From Anaeromyxobacter sp. (GTDB lineage Bacteria; Myxococcota; Myxococcia; Myxococcales; Anaeromyxobacteraceae), in contig JADKCZ010000009.1 in NCBI GenBank assembly GCA_016718565.1, positions 1 to 18,738 of the forward strand: a stretch of 18,738 nucleotides of DNA, written 5' to 3'. The notes beneath the pieces are model-generated. The model saw only the letters and a program-made list of their open reading frames with translations, had not been told where the DNA came from and did not search any database. Shown in pieces: positions 1 through 6,921 of the stretch. Positions within the stretch are counted from its first letter, which is position 1; each line of letters opens with the position of its first letter. The translations under genes and the position numbers were made by a program.

Positions 1-1383
1 GTCGGCCGCACCTGCCTGGTGGTCAGGCCCGCCGGGGGCGGCAGCCCCTCGGTGGCGCGCCACCTGGCCGCGGCGGGGTTCTCCACGGTGGTGGCCTCCT
101 CCGAGGAGGAGGCGCTGGCCGTGCTGGACCGCGAGACGCTGGCCGCGGCCCTCATCCCCCGCTCCTTCAGCCCGGTCGCCATCACCACCATGGTGGCCCG
201 GGCCGGCCACCAGCACCCGGCGGTGCCGGTGGTGGTGCTGGGGGCCTCGGGCACCGTGCAGGAGGCGGTGGACGCCATGCAGCAGGGGGCGGCGGACTAC
301 CTCGCACCACCCTTCGACGCCGAGACCTTGCTGGCGCGCCTGAGGCGGCTGGTGGAGCAGGTGGGGCCCCCCGGGCCGGCGCCCCAGGCCCCGGTCACCT
401 CGTTCACCGGGCTCATCGGCGGCTCCGCCGCCATCCGCCGGGTGCTCTCCACCATCGACAAGATCTCCCGGTACAAGACCAACGTCCTCATCCTGGGGGA
501 GAGCGGCACCGGGAAGGAGCTCATCGCCCGCGCCCTGCACGCCCGCGGGCCGCGCCGGCAGCAGCTCTTCGTGCCGCTCAACTGCGCCACCCTGGGGCGC
601 GAGCTCCTGGAGAACGAGCTGTTCGGCCACGAGCGGGGCGCCTTCACCGGGGCCGACGACCGGAAGAAGGGGCTCTTCGAGCTGGCCGACGGGGGCACGC
701 TCTTCCTCGACGAGATCGCCGAGATGGACCCGGCCACGCAGGCCAAGCTCCTCCGGGTCCTGGAGCGGAACGAGTTCCGGCGGGTCGGCGGCACCGGCAA
801 GGTGAAGGTGGACCTGAGCGTGCTGGCGGCCACCAACCGGAACATCGACGACGCGCTCCGGCTCGGGCGGTTCCGCGACGACCTCTACTACCGCCTCAAG
901 GTGGTCACCCTGGTCATCCCCCCGCTGCGCGAGCGCAAGGAGGACGTGCCGGCCCTGATCGACTCCTTCATCGCGGACTTCAACCGGCGCAACGACCAGA
1001 AGATCCGCGGGATCACCCCGCAGGCGCTCCGGGCCATCATGGACCACGACTGGCCGGGCAACGTGCGCGAGCTGAAGAACGCGGTGGAGAGCGCGGCCAT
1101 CCTGGCCACGGGCGACACCATCGGCCTGGACGGCTTCGCCGAGCTGGGGCCGGGCGCCGGCGGCGCGGCGGGCTCCGGCGCCGCGGGCGGCGGCCAGCTG
1201 GCGCTCCGGGTGGGCTCCACCCTGGCGGCCGCGGAGCGCGACCTCATCCTCGCCACCCTGCGCCGCCACCCCGACAAGCGCGCCGCGGCCCGGGTGCTCG
1301 GGATCGGCCTGCGCACGCTCTACACCAAGCTGGGCCAGTACCGGCGGCAGGCCTCGGCGCGGCGCGGTGCCGATTCGGCATGA
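1..1383 (+). CDS. Sigma-54 enhancer-binding response regulator with degenerate receiver (5' end outside window)
   Basis: NtrC-type transcriptional activator of RNA polymerase with sigma-54. The frame is open from base 1. A GTG at 19 gives 454 residues but would cut into the first receiver strand, so the true start is probably upstream. Numbered from that GTG: receiver-like domain about 1-115; AAA+ ATPase about 128-365 with Walker A GESGTGKE (160-167), the sigma-54 contact loop GAFTGA (207-212), Walker B TLFLDEIAEM (227-236) and WPGNVREL (345-352); then a Gly/Ala-rich linker and a Fis-type helix-turn-helix (about 420-442). The ATPase and DNA-binding parts look fully functional. The receiver does not: the acidic pair is replaced by RPAG, the phospho-acceptor region reads AALIPRSFS with no Asp, and the conserved Lys of the KPF motif is Pro (APPF). 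Phosphorylation control is therefore unlikely, and another input or constitutive activity is inferred. It sits just upstream of a sigma-54-like promoter and the Ehr/Hyf operon, its probable target. Confidence 0.93.
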   Translation, partial: VGRTCLVVRPAGGGSPSVARHLAAAGFSTVVASSEEEALAVLDRETLAAALIPRSFSPVAITTMVARAGHQHPAVPVVVLGASGTVQEAVDAMQQGAADYLAPPFDAETLLARLRRLVEQVGPPGPAPQAPVTSFTGLIGGSAAIRRVLSTIDKISRYKTNVLILGESGTGKELIARALHARGPRRQQLFVPLNCATLGRELLENELFGHERGAFTGADDRKKGLFELADGGTLFLDEIAEMDPATQAKLLRVLERNEFRRVGGTGKVKVDLSVLAATNRNIDDALRLGRFRDDLYYRLKVVTLVIPPLRERKEDVPALIDSFIADFNRRNDQKIRGITPQALRAIMDHDWPGNVRELKNAVESAAILATGDTIGLDGFAELGPGAGGAAGSGAAGGGQLALRVGSTLAAAERDLILATLRRHPDKRAAARVLGIGLRTLYTKLGQYRRQASARRGADSA

Positions 1384-1465
1384 GCCGCGCGCCGGCGCCG
1401 GGTGGCCGCCGGGTCCGACGGGCGCCCCACCACGCCAGGCCGCCATTCGAGGGGCGCCGCGCCGC

Positions 1466-1481
1466 TGGCCCGCTTCGTGCT
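1466..1481 (+). promoter_or_regulatory. Candidate sigma-54 (-24/-12) promoter for the Ehr/Hyf operon
   Basis: The sequence TGGCCCGCTTCGTGCT matches the sigma-54 consensus TGGCACG-N4-TTGCW. GG is at 1467-1468 and GC at 1479-1480, which is the required spacing, with one mismatch in each half. It lies in the 111-nt gap between the sigma-54 activator gene and the first operon gene. Transcription would start near 1492, leaving only about 3 nt before the GTG at 1495, so translation would be nearly leaderless or use a later start. An AGG at 1484-1486 would be a weak ribosome binding site only if transcription starts further upstream. I saw no convincing upstream activator palindrome in 1384-1465. 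Confidence 0.5.
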
Positions 1482-1494
1482 TTAGGCGCGGGGC

Positions 1495-1938
1495 GTGACG
1501 CAGAGAGACCGAGCCGCCGCGGCGCCCCCAGCCGCCCCCGCCGCCGCGCGTGCGCTGCTGGTGGTGGCGCCAGGGGGCACCGACCCGGATGGCCTGTTCC
1601 GGGAGCTGGCGGCGCGCCACGACTACCAGGTGGGCTACGGCGCCACCCTCGCCTCCGCCGACGAGGCCCTGCGGGCCCGGCCCATCGCCCTGCTGATCGC
1701 CTCCCCGGCGGTCTCCGCCGCCGACGTCGGGCACCTGCTGGCCTCGCGGGATCGCCTCCGCCCCGGCATCCCGGTGCTGGTCATCCGCTACCGGCAGGCC
1801 GAGGAGCCGCCCGCCTGGGCCCGGAAGGGCGTCGGCGTGCTGCGCTGCCCGCTCCTCCCGGAGGCGCTGAGCCGCTCGGTGGACGTCGTGCTCGGCCTGG
1901 CGGTGGCCCCCGACGGCGGGCCGAGGTCCGGCCGGTGA
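1495..1938 (+). CDS. Stand-alone degenerate receiver-like protein
   Basis: 147-residue protein read from GTG 1495. After about 17 Ala/Pro-rich residues it shows the alternating strand/helix pattern of a CheY-like receiver: ARALLVVAPGG as strand 1, IALLIASPAVS as strand 3 and GIPVLVIRY as strand 4. The acidic pocket, the phospho-acceptor Asp (position occupied by the IASP stretch) and the conserved Lys all appear to be missing, so it is probably not phosphorylated. No output domain follows. Its stop overlaps the hyfB start by 4 nt (GTGA at 1935-1938), so it is translationally coupled to the membrane complex. A role as a partner or sensor element for the upstream activator, whose receiver is degenerate in the same way, is inference. 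The fold call is moderate because it rests on hydrophobic pattern rather than on catalytic residues. Confidence 0.7.
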   Translation: MTQRDRAAAAPPAAPAAARALLVVAPGGTDPDGLFRELAARHDYQVGYGATLASADEALRARPIALLIASPAVSAADVGHLLASRDRLRPGIPVLVIRYRQAEEPPAWARKGVGVLRCPLLPEALSRSVDVVLGLAVAPDGGPRSGR

Positions 1939-3935
1939 GCCTGGTCCTCGTCGCCGCCGCCGTCCTGCTGGTGGGAGCCGTGCTGGCCCTCGGCCTGCGC
2001 GACAACCGGCACCGCGGCTGGGCCGCCATCTCCACCCAGGCGCTGGCGAGCGGGCTGGTGCTCGCCGGGGTGCTGCCGGTGCTCATGGGCGGCGGCGAGG
2101 TCCGCGCCACCGTGCCCTGGTCCTACCCGATCGACGCCATCGCCGTGCACCTCGACCCGCTCGGCGCCTTCTTCCTGGCCTGGTCGCTGCCGATGACGCT
2201 GCTCGGCACCGTCTACGCGCTCGGGTACCTGCGGCCCTCCTTCCAGACCAGGAACGCCGGCGTCCAGTTCGCGCTGCTCAACGTCACCTCCCTCTCCTTC
2301 GTCATGATCTACACGCTGGAGAGCGCCTTCGTGTTCCTGCTCGGGTGGGAGATCGCGGCGGTGGCGGCCTGGCTGCTGGTGGTGTGGGACTACCGCAACC
2401 AGCGCATCCGCTTCGCCGGCTTCAACTACCTGGTCTCCACCCACATCGGGCTCTTCTTCCTGCTGGCCGCCTTCATGGTCATGCACAGCCAGACCGGCTC
2501 GATGGACTTCCAGGCCTTCGGCGCGTTCCTCCGCACGCCCGGCCCGTTGCGGGGCGTCACCTTCGTCCTGCTGGTCACCTCCTTCGGCCTCAAGTCCGCC
2601 TTCTTCCCGTTCCACACCTGGCTGCCCCGGGCCCACTCGGCGGCGCCGGCGCACGTCTCGGCGCTGATGTCCGGGGTGATCCACAAGGCCGGCCTCTTCG
2701 GCCTGCTGCGCTTCACCCTGCTCCTCGGCACGCCGGAGGACTGGATGGGGTGGTACGTGCTGGCCTTCTCGGCGCTCTCGGCGCTGGCGGGCGTCCTCTA
2801 CACGACCACCCAGCGCGACCTGAAGCGGCTCCTCGGGTACTCCTCCACCGAGAACGTCGGGATCGCCGGGATGGGCTTCGGCGTGGGCACCCTGGGGCTG
2901 GCCTGGCACCAGCCGGCGCTGGTGGCCCTGGGCTTCGGCGGCGGCCTCCTGCACCTGCTCAACCACGCCTTCTTCAAGTGCCTCCTCTTCTACGCGGCCG
3001 GCGCCATCTACCGCTCGACCCACAGCGTCGACCTGGAGCGGCTCGGCGGCCTGGCCAGGCGCATGCCGTGGACGGCCGGCTTCTTCCTGCTGGGCGGGCT
3101 CGCCATCTCCGCGCTGCCCCCGCTCAACGGGTTCGTCGGCGAGTTCCTCATCTACGCGGGGCTCCTCGGCCAGGGCGCGCCGCCCGGCGTCGAGCGCGGG
3201 CTCTTCACCATCGTGGCCGCGCTGCTGGCCTTCGTGGGCGGCGTCTCGGCGCTGGCCATGACGCGCGCCTTCGGCCTGGCCTTCCTCGGAGCCCCCAGGG
3301 ACCCGCGGCTCCACTGCGAGGGGGAGGTCCCCCTCACCATGCGCCTCCCCATGGCGCTGCACGCCGTCGGGGTCCTGGCGCTCGGCCTCCTGCCCGGGCT
3401 CGGCCTGGCCCTCGTCGACCAGCCGGTCCGCCTCTTCCTCGGGCAGCGCGGCGGGCCCGCGCCGGCGGCGGCCCTCGAGGCCACCCGCCTCCTCGGCCCG
3501 GTCGCCGGGCTGGGGCTCCTGCTCCTCCTGGTGCTGGCGGCGCTGGCCCTGCTGCGCCGCTGGCTGCTGCACGGCGCGGCGGCGCCGCGCTCCGTGACCT
3601 GGGGCTGCGGCTACGTCGGGGCCACCCCCCGGATGCAGTACACCGGGACGTCCTTCTCGGCGCAGTTCGCCGGCATCTTCGACACCGTGCTGCGCCACCT
3701 GCGCCGCGAGCGGCTCCCCACCGAGCCGTTCCCCCAGCGCGAGGGGCACCTCAGCACCCACTGCGTGGACGCCGTCGAGCAGCGCATGTTCGAGGTGATG
3801 GGCGAGGGGGACCGGATGGTGGTCCGGACGGCGGGCCGCATCCCCCTCGAGCCCCGCTTCTCGCTGGCCGCCGGGCTGGTGGTGCTCATCGCGGTGGTGG
3901 CCCTGGTGCTCTCCGGCGCCGGAGGCCGCTGGTGA
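1935..3935 (+). CDS. hyfB: HyfB-like antiporter-type membrane subunit of Ehr/Hyf complex
   Basis: 666-residue polytopic membrane protein of the MrpA/MrpD, NuoL/M/N family, close in length to E. coli HyfB. It is expected to form an ion-translocating channel in the inner membrane. Numbered from GTG 1935: the transmembrane Glu in LLGWEIAAVAAW (E139), the channel Lys in FGLKSAFFPFHTWLP (K220), SALMSGVIHKAGLFG (K251), RDLKRLLGYSSTENVG (295-310) and LLNHAFFKCLLFYAAG (K348). The charged residues needed for proton transfer are thus present. The tail carries WGCGYVGATPRMQYTG, typical of the hydrogenase-4 B subunits. The frame is open back to 1380, but that stretch has no family similarity and overlaps the receiver gene, so the GTG overlapping its stop was chosen. 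It overlaps the next gene by 4 nt. Confidence 0.93.
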   Translation: MSLVLVAAAVLLVGAVLALGLRDNRHRGWAAISTQALASGLVLAGVLPVLMGGGEVRATVPWSYPIDAIAVHLDPLGAFFLAWSLPMTLLGTVYALGYLRPSFQTRNAGVQFALLNVTSLSFVMIYTLESAFVFLLGWEIAAVAAWLLVVWDYRNQRIRFAGFNYLVSTHIGLFFLLAAFMVMHSQTGSMDFQAFGAFLRTPGPLRGVTFVLLVTSFGLKSAFFPFHTWLPRAHSAAPAHVSALMSGVIHKAGLFGLLRFTLLLGTPEDWMGWYVLAFSALSALAGVLYTTTQRDLKRLLGYSSTENVGIAGMGFGVGTLGLAWHQPALVALGFGGGLLHLLNHAFFKCLLFYAAGAIYRSTHSVDLERLGGLARRMPWTAGFFLLGGLAISALPPLNGFVGEFLIYAGLLGQGAPPGVERGLFTIVAALLAFVGGVSALAMTRAFGLAFLGAPRDPRLHCEGEVPLTMRLPMALHAVGVLALGLLPGLGLALVDQPVRLFLGQRGGPAPAAALEATRLLGPVAGLGLLLLLVLAALALLRRWLLHGAAAPRSVTWGCGYVGATPRMQYTGTSFSAQFAGIFDTVLRHLRRERLPTEPFPQREGHLSTHCVDAVEQRMFEVMGEGDRMVVRTAGRIPLEPRFSLAAGLVVLIAVVALVLSGAGGRW

Positions 3936-4861
3936 CGCCCCTCCTCGCCCTGGCCCACCTGGGGGCGCTGCTGCTCCTGCCCTTCCCCGTGATCGGCCTG
4001 ATCAACCGCACCAGGTCCCTCTGGGCCGGCCGGAAGGGGCCGCGCCTGCTGCAGAGCGCCTCCGACCTGCGGCGGCTCCTGCGCAAGCGCCCCGTCTACA
4101 GCCGCACCACCACCATCCTCTTCGCCGCCGGGCCGCTGGTGGTGCTGGCCACCACCCTGGTGGCCGGCCTGCTGACCCCGCTCCTCGGCCGGTTCGCCCC
4201 GCTCGCCTTCCCCTACGACTTCGTGGCCTTCGCCTACCTGTGGGGCCTGGGCCGGATCTTCCTCATGCTGGCCGCGCTCGACACCGGCAGCGCCTTCGAG
4301 GGCATGGGCGCCAGCCGGGAGGCGACCTACGCGGCCTTCGTCGAGCCGGCCCTGTTCCTGGCGTTCGGCACCCTGGCCGCGGCGACCGGCCGGACCACCT
4401 TCGCCGAGATCCTCGACGTGGGGTTCCGCTCCCCGGCGCAGGTGGTCACCAGCCTGGGCGTGCTGTTCACGCTCCTCGTCCTCCTGCAGGTCGAGACGGC
4501 CAGGGTGCCGGTGGACGACCCGGCCACCCACCTCGAGCTCACCATGATCCACGAGGTCATGATCCTCGACCACTCCGGCCCGGACCTGGCCGCGCTCCAG
4601 TACGCCGCGGCGCTCAAGCTGACGGTCTGCGCCGGGCTCATCGCCGGCCTGCTGAACCCGCTGCGCCTCGCCGACGGCCCGCTGCTGGCGGCGGCGGTCC
4701 AGCTCGGGCTGGTGGCGGCCGTGGCGGTGGCGGTGGGCTTCGTCGAGTCGCTGGTGGCGCGCCTCAAGCTGGCCGTGGTGCCGCAGTACGTGCTGGCGGG
4801 CGGGATCTCCGCCGCGCTGGCGCTCCTGGCCACCGCCTGGGCGCAGGGCGGCGGACGATGA
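3932..4861 (+). CDS. hyfC: HyfC/HycD-like (NuoH-type) membrane subunit
   Basis: 309-residue membrane protein homologous to HycD/HyfC and to NuoH of complex I, the subunit that joins the peripheral electron-transfer arm to the membrane ion pumps. Diagnostic stretches are the cytoplasmic loop WAGRKGPRLLQSASDLRRLL (31-50), SAFEGMGASREATYAAFVEP (120-139), and ETARVPVDDPATHLELTMIH (188-207) followed by EVMILDHSGPDLA. The last is almost identical to the HyfC/HycD signature, including the acidic residues of the proposed proton path. About eight hydrophobic segments are visible. The GTG start overlaps the hyfB stop by 4 nt and the stop overlaps the hyfE start by 4 nt. Confidence 0.93.
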   Translation: MTPLLALAHLGALLLLPFPVIGLINRTRSLWAGRKGPRLLQSASDLRRLLRKRPVYSRTTTILFAAGPLVVLATTLVAGLLTPLLGRFAPLAFPYDFVAFAYLWGLGRIFLMLAALDTGSAFEGMGASREATYAAFVEPALFLAFGTLAAATGRTTFAEILDVGFRSPAQVVTSLGVLFTLLVLLQVETARVPVDDPATHLELTMIHEVMILDHSGPDLAALQYAAALKLTVCAGLIAGLLNPLRLADGPLLAAAVQLGLVAAVAVAVGFVESLVARLKLAVVPQYVLAGGISAALALLATAWAQGGGR

Positions 4862-5478
4862 CCTACCTGCTCCTCACCTTCCTGGTGGTGCTGGTCACCC
4901 CGCTCCTGACGGCCTCGTGGCGCCTCAGCCTGGTCGGGCTCGGGCTCCAGGGGCTGCTCATGGCCGCCATGGTGGCGCAGCGCGGCTGGACCCCGTCGGC
5001 CGGCGGCGTCCTGCTGCTGCTCGACCTGCTGCTGCTCAGGACCTGGTTCGTCCCCCGGCACCTCTTCGCCATCATGCACCGGCTCGGCGGGCCGAAGCGC
5101 CGCGACGTCATCCCGGCCAACCTGCTCTCCTGGACCATGGCGGGCGCCCTGGTGCTGGTGGCCTTCCGGTTCTCGACCCTGCTCCACGCCGCGCCGGGCG
5201 CCGCGGCGACCCACCTGGCGGTGGCCACCTCCGGGCTGCTGCTCGGGCTGCTGGTGCTGGGCACCCAGTCCAGCACCTTCGGGCAGATCATCGGGGTGCT
5301 GCGCGTCGAGTACGCCATCGCGCTCTTCGAGCTGGCCGGCGACCACCAGCCGGAGCTCCCCATCCAGCTCGGGGTGGCGGTGGTGCTCCTGCTGTCGGTC
5401 CTGACGCTGGGGGGCTTCCTCCGGCGCCTCGGGGCCGCCGGGCCGGACCAGCCGCCCGCGGCGGAGCCCGCCCCGTGA
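4858..5478 (+). CDS. hyfE: HyfE-like membrane subunit
   Basis: 206-residue, almost entirely hydrophobic protein with about six to seven membrane segments, close in size to E. coli HyfE (about 216). The N-terminal part resembles HyfE. The C-terminal part (GTQSSTFGQIIGVLRVEYAI, then ALFEL) has the NuoK-like pattern with a membrane-embedded Glu in the VEYAIALFEL segment. It ends in a Pro/Ala-rich cytoplasmic tail. The ATG overlaps the hyfC stop (ATGA 4858-4861) and the stop overlaps a GTG at 5475. It is expected to be a small ion-path subunit between the HyfC and HyfF modules. Confidence 0.88.
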   Translation: MTYLLLTFLVVLVTPLLTASWRLSLVGLGLQGLLMAAMVAQRGWTPSAGGVLLLLDLLLLRTWFVPRHLFAIMHRLGGPKRRDVIPANLLSWTMAGALVLVAFRFSTLLHAAPGAAATHLAVATSGLLLGLLVLGTQSSTFGQIIGVLRVEYAIALFELAGDHQPELPIQLGVAVVLLLSVLTLGGFLRRLGAAGPDQPPAAEPAP

Positions 5479-6921
5479 CCACCCGCCCCGTCCCCAGCCC
5501 GGCCACGGGCACCAGCCCCGGCGCCCGAGGTCCGGCTGATCCGGCCCGGCATCCTCAACCTGCTGCTGGCGGTGGCCGCGCTCGACGTCGCCCTGGCCGG
5601 CTACTTCGCCCTGGCCGCGCCCGCCGCGGAGGTGGTGGTCTTCGCCGGCGGCTACCTGGTGGCCGACGCCACCTCCCGGCTCTTCCTGCTGGTGATCAAC
5701 CTGGTGTTCGTGGGCATCGTCACCTACCTGTGGTCCCGGGTGAAGGACACCCCCGAGCTGCGCGACGGCATCGAGCGGCTGGCCGGCTTCGCCCTGGTCT
5801 TCATCGTGGTGGCCAACCTCGCCATCCTCTCGAACCACCTGGTGGCGACCTGGATCCTGCTGGAGGGGACCACCCTGGCGGCCGTCCCGATGATCCAGTT
5901 CCGGCTCACGCCGGCGCGGGTGCGCGCCTCCTGGCGCTACTTCCTGTTCTCGTCGGTCGGGCTGGCCCTGAGCCTGCTGGGCCTCCTCTGCCTGTCCCAC
6001 GGCCTGGACGCGCACGGGGGCGGCCAGGCCTCGCTCTTCCTGGACGGGCTGGTGGTGGCGGCGGGGCAGCCGCCCGACGCCTGGCGTCGGGTCGGCCTGG
6101 CGCTGCTGCTGCTCGGGTACGGCACCAAGCTGGGGCTGGCCCCCATGCACACCTGGCTGCCGGAGACCTACCACGCCGCGCCGCCCTCCGTGACGGCGCT
6201 GCTCGGCGCCGTCCAGTTCAACGTGGTGCTGGTGGCGCTGCTCCGCGTGCTGCAGGCCTACGGCGCCGCCGAGCGGGACCTGATCGGCCCCATCCTGCTG
6301 ACGCTGGGGCTGGCCACCATGGCGCTCTCGGCCTTCGGCATCATCGCCACGCACAACTACGTGAAGCTCATCGCCTTCGGGGCGCTCAACCACGGCGGGG
6401 TCATCGCCGTGGGCCTGGGCATCGGCCAGGGCGCCGCCTACGGCGTGGTGCTGTACGCGGTGAGCAACGCCTTCATCAAGGCCATCCTCTTCCTCACCGC
6501 CGGCAAGATCGAGGCGCGCTACCGGACCGAGGACGTCCGCGAGGTCTCCGGGCTCCTCAAGGACATGCCCTACAGCGGGCTGTTCTTCATGGTCGGCACC
6601 TTCGCCCTGCTCGGCTTCCCGCCCTTCGGCAGCTTCCTGGGGGAGCTCATCATCATGAGCGGCCTCATCGGCGCCGGGCACTTCCTGGTCTTCGCCGCCT
6701 TCTGCGCCATCCTGACGGTGACCTTCATCGCCACCGGCCGGTCGGTCTTCCCGATGATCTGGGGGGAGCCGAAGAGGCAGGTGGACTGGGCCAGCCAGAA
6801 GGTGGCCACGGTCCTGCCCAAGCTGATCTTCCTGAGCGCCCTGCTGGCCATGGGGATCTACCTGCCGGCGCCGGTCAACGCCCTCTTCCGGCAGGTGGCC
6901 GTGACCCTGGGGGGCCGGTGA
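5475..6921 (+). CDS. hyfF: HyfF-like antiporter-type membrane subunit, one frame break near the 5' end
   Basis: NuoL/M/N-family membrane protein. The clear reading frame begins about 5530, and its first standard start codon is GTG 5572 (449 residues). Features numbered from 5572: membrane Glu in WILLEGTTLAAVP (E99), channel Lys in GYGTKLGLAPMHTWLPETY (K186), NYVKLIAFGALNHGGV (K265) and SNAFIKAILFLTAGKIEARY (K303). A GTG at 5475 overlaps the hyfE stop by 4 nt, as at the other operon junctions, but lies in another frame. Removing one base in the C-rich stretch 5483-5527 (for example from CCCC 5516-5519) joins them into 481 codons, giving a leader that runs into APEVRLIRPGILNLLLAV. I infer that 5475 is the true start and the shift is an extra C. 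The gene overlaps hyfG by 4 nt. Confidence 0.88.

Noticed and set aside
1384..1465. Imperfect inverted repeats (GGTGGCCGCC with GGCGCCCCACC) as activator sites
   Set aside because: Pairing needs gaps and mismatches, and such partial palindromes are common in DNA of this composition.
1380..1934. In-frame upstream extension of hyfB (to 851 residues)
   Set aside because: The extra 185 residues are Arg/Pro/Gly/Ala-rich and overlap the receiver-like gene. HyfB homology and length fit the GTG at 1935.
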